Under the pieces are notes generated by a model. It was not told the origin of the DNA. It was given only the letters and a program-made list of their open reading frames with translations, and ran no database searches. 6,720 nt of DNA from NCBI GenBank assembly GCA_003648245.1, contig QMOO01000065.1:1-6720 (forward strand), written 5' to 3'. Shown one piece after another: positions 5,811 through 6,720 of this stretch; within the stretch, counting starts at the first letter, position 1, and each line of letters starts with the position of its first letter. This DNA comes from Caldisericota bacterium (GTDB lineage: Bacteria > Caldisericota > Caldisericia > B22-G15). The translations under genes were made by a program, and so were the position numbers.

Positions 5811-6720
5811 AACCCCTCCTTCAATAACTCTTGTATCTCCCCAATAACCTCTTTTATATCTTTTTCTATCGCTTCCAGAGGTCTTGGCGGCTTATATTCA
5901 TAGAAATATTTTGTAAAATTAATCTCATATCCAATTTTATCCTTTTTCCTGTCCATCCACGCATCAGGATAATAGGGTTTTACTTCTCTTTCAAAGTATT
6001 CTTCTATATCTTGCTTTAATGGAATTTTCTCAGAATCTCTTAAATTAGGGTCTGGCAATTTATTGCCCTTTTTATCTAAAACATAATCAGCAGAATTATC
6101 ATGCTCGGATAAAGCCAGAATGATGTTTTTAATGAAATTTGGAGATAAATCAAATCCTTCCAACGCTTCTTTAACCTTTACTTCAAACTCGTCCCAATTC
6201 CTGTACAATTTATCTCCAATAGTTTTTAAAGCAGTAATAATCTGTTCCTGCTTCTTCTTTCCTTCCTCTTCTTCTTTCAACTTTAATTCAGGATTCCTTT
6301 TCTTACTCTCTGCTAATTTCGCAAAAACTCTAACAGAATAAAGATTCTCCAATCTTTCTTCACTAACCTGATAATTCAACTGCAACGGTCTCTCAACAAT
6401 GGCTTTGGTATAACCAAAATCTTCATTATCAAAGATCTTTGAATATTTATTTTCTTCAAATTTATCATACAAGTTGACAATTTTGTTGATATCCTCATCA
6501 GAGAGATAATTCCTTTTGTTACCCAAGCTTTTTCGCATTTTTTTAAAGAAAGATACACCATTAATTAACTGTATCTTTCCTATTCTTTCGGTTGGTTTTT
6601 CATTTGTTAGAATCCAGACATAGGTATAAATGCCTGTATTGAAGAACAACTGATCTGGCAGGGCGACCATAGCTTCAACATAATCGTTTTCAAGCATCCA
6701 TTTTCTTATATCGCTTTCTC
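5807..6720 (-). CDS. hsdM: Type I modification methyltransferase M subunit, C-terminal part
   Basis: The reading frame runs off the right edge: codons for ESDIRKW precede the first in-window ATG at 6697, so that ATG is internal, not the start. About 303 residues are visible. They begin just after the usual place of the catalytic NPPY/F motif, with the family signature ALPDQLFFNTG (6632-6664) and YVWILTN, then a helical, charged stretch (KLKEEEEGKKKQEQ) and the usual HsdM tail with PYYPDAWMDRKK and EINFTKYFYEYKPPRPLEAI. HsdM transfers a methyl group from S-adenosylmethionine to adenine, as part of an M2S1 complex with HsdS. The SAM-binding and catalytic motifs and the N-terminal helical domain lie outside the window, so activity cannot be judged here. 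The TGA stop (5809-5807) overlaps the next gene's ATG. The promoter of the operon is also outside. Confidence 0.95.
   Translation of the reverse strand, partial: ESDIRKWMLENDYVEAMVALPDQLFFNTGIYTYVWILTNEKPTERIGKIQLINGVSFFKKMRKSLGNKRNYLSDEDINKIVNLYDKFEENKYSKIFDNEDFGYTKAIVERPLQLNYQVSEERLENLYSVRVFAKLAESKKRNPELKLKEEEEGKKKQEQIITALKTIGDKLYRNWDEFEVKVKEALEGFDLSPNFIKNIILALSEHDNSADYVLDKKGNKLPDPNLRDSEKIPLKQDIEEYFEREVKPYYPDAWMDRKKDKIGYEINFTKYFYEYKPPRPLEAIEKDIKEVIGEIQELLKEGL
5813..5821 (-). promoter_or_regulatory. Strong ribosome binding site of the small gene
   Basis: The minus strand reads AAGGAGGGG with AGGAGG (5820-5815) four bases before ATG 5810. It lies in the final hsdM codons and, with the ATGA overlap, fixes this start over the second ATG two codons further on. 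Confidence 0.7.

Noticed and set aside
6376..6697. ATG 6697 as the hsdM start, or the 61-codon minus frame at 6376-6561
   Set aside because: Codons upstream of 6697 continue the HsdM sequence to the window edge, and the length and motifs show this is only the C-terminal part. The 61-codon frame is an out-of-phase shadow.
1..6720. CRISPR array, insertion sequence, tRNA or phage genes
   Set aside because: No regularly spaced repeats, transposase motifs, tRNA-like T-arm or phage structural proteins were seen on either strand.

Overview
The window is an AT-rich stretch (hand counts of single blocks run from about 28% to over 50% G+C) from an uncultured or unidentified prokaryote. Nothing fixes the lineage. 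The genes of the minus-strand operon use Shine-Dalgarno-type sites, while the single plus-strand gene looks leaderless with a promoter that can be read as bacterial (TATAAT) or archaeal (purine-rich element plus TTTAAT-like box), so a low-GC bacterium and an archaeon both remain possible.

Layout: positions 1-414 hold no convincing gene, only a possible promoter, some small inverted repeats and an unrecognised open frame in phase with the next gene. Positions 415-1086 (+) encode a complete RadC-type protein (helix-hairpin-helix plus JAMM/MPN domain). From 1083 to the right edge, everything is one minus-strand type I restriction-modification operon, transcribed hsdM (cut by the window edge) -> small PD-(D/E)XK-like gene -> hsdS -> hsdR. 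All junctions in this operon overlap (4, 10 and 14 bp), which implies one mRNA and translational coupling. hsdR and radC converge and their stop codons interlock in the same four bases, leaving no intergenic terminator.

How it works: HsdM and HsdS form the modification enzyme, with HsdS carrying two target-recognition domains. HsdR adds an N-terminal nuclease and an SF2 translocase motor to make the restriction complex. The most unusual part is the 150-residue gene co-translated between hsdM and hsdS. It has a nuclease-like D...E-x-K signature and no assigned role in type I enzymes. It is the best candidate here for an undescribed accessory component. HsdS itself looks mosaic: AT-rich recognition domains (about 28-30% G+C) sit between more GC-rich repeated conserved segments (about 44-55%).
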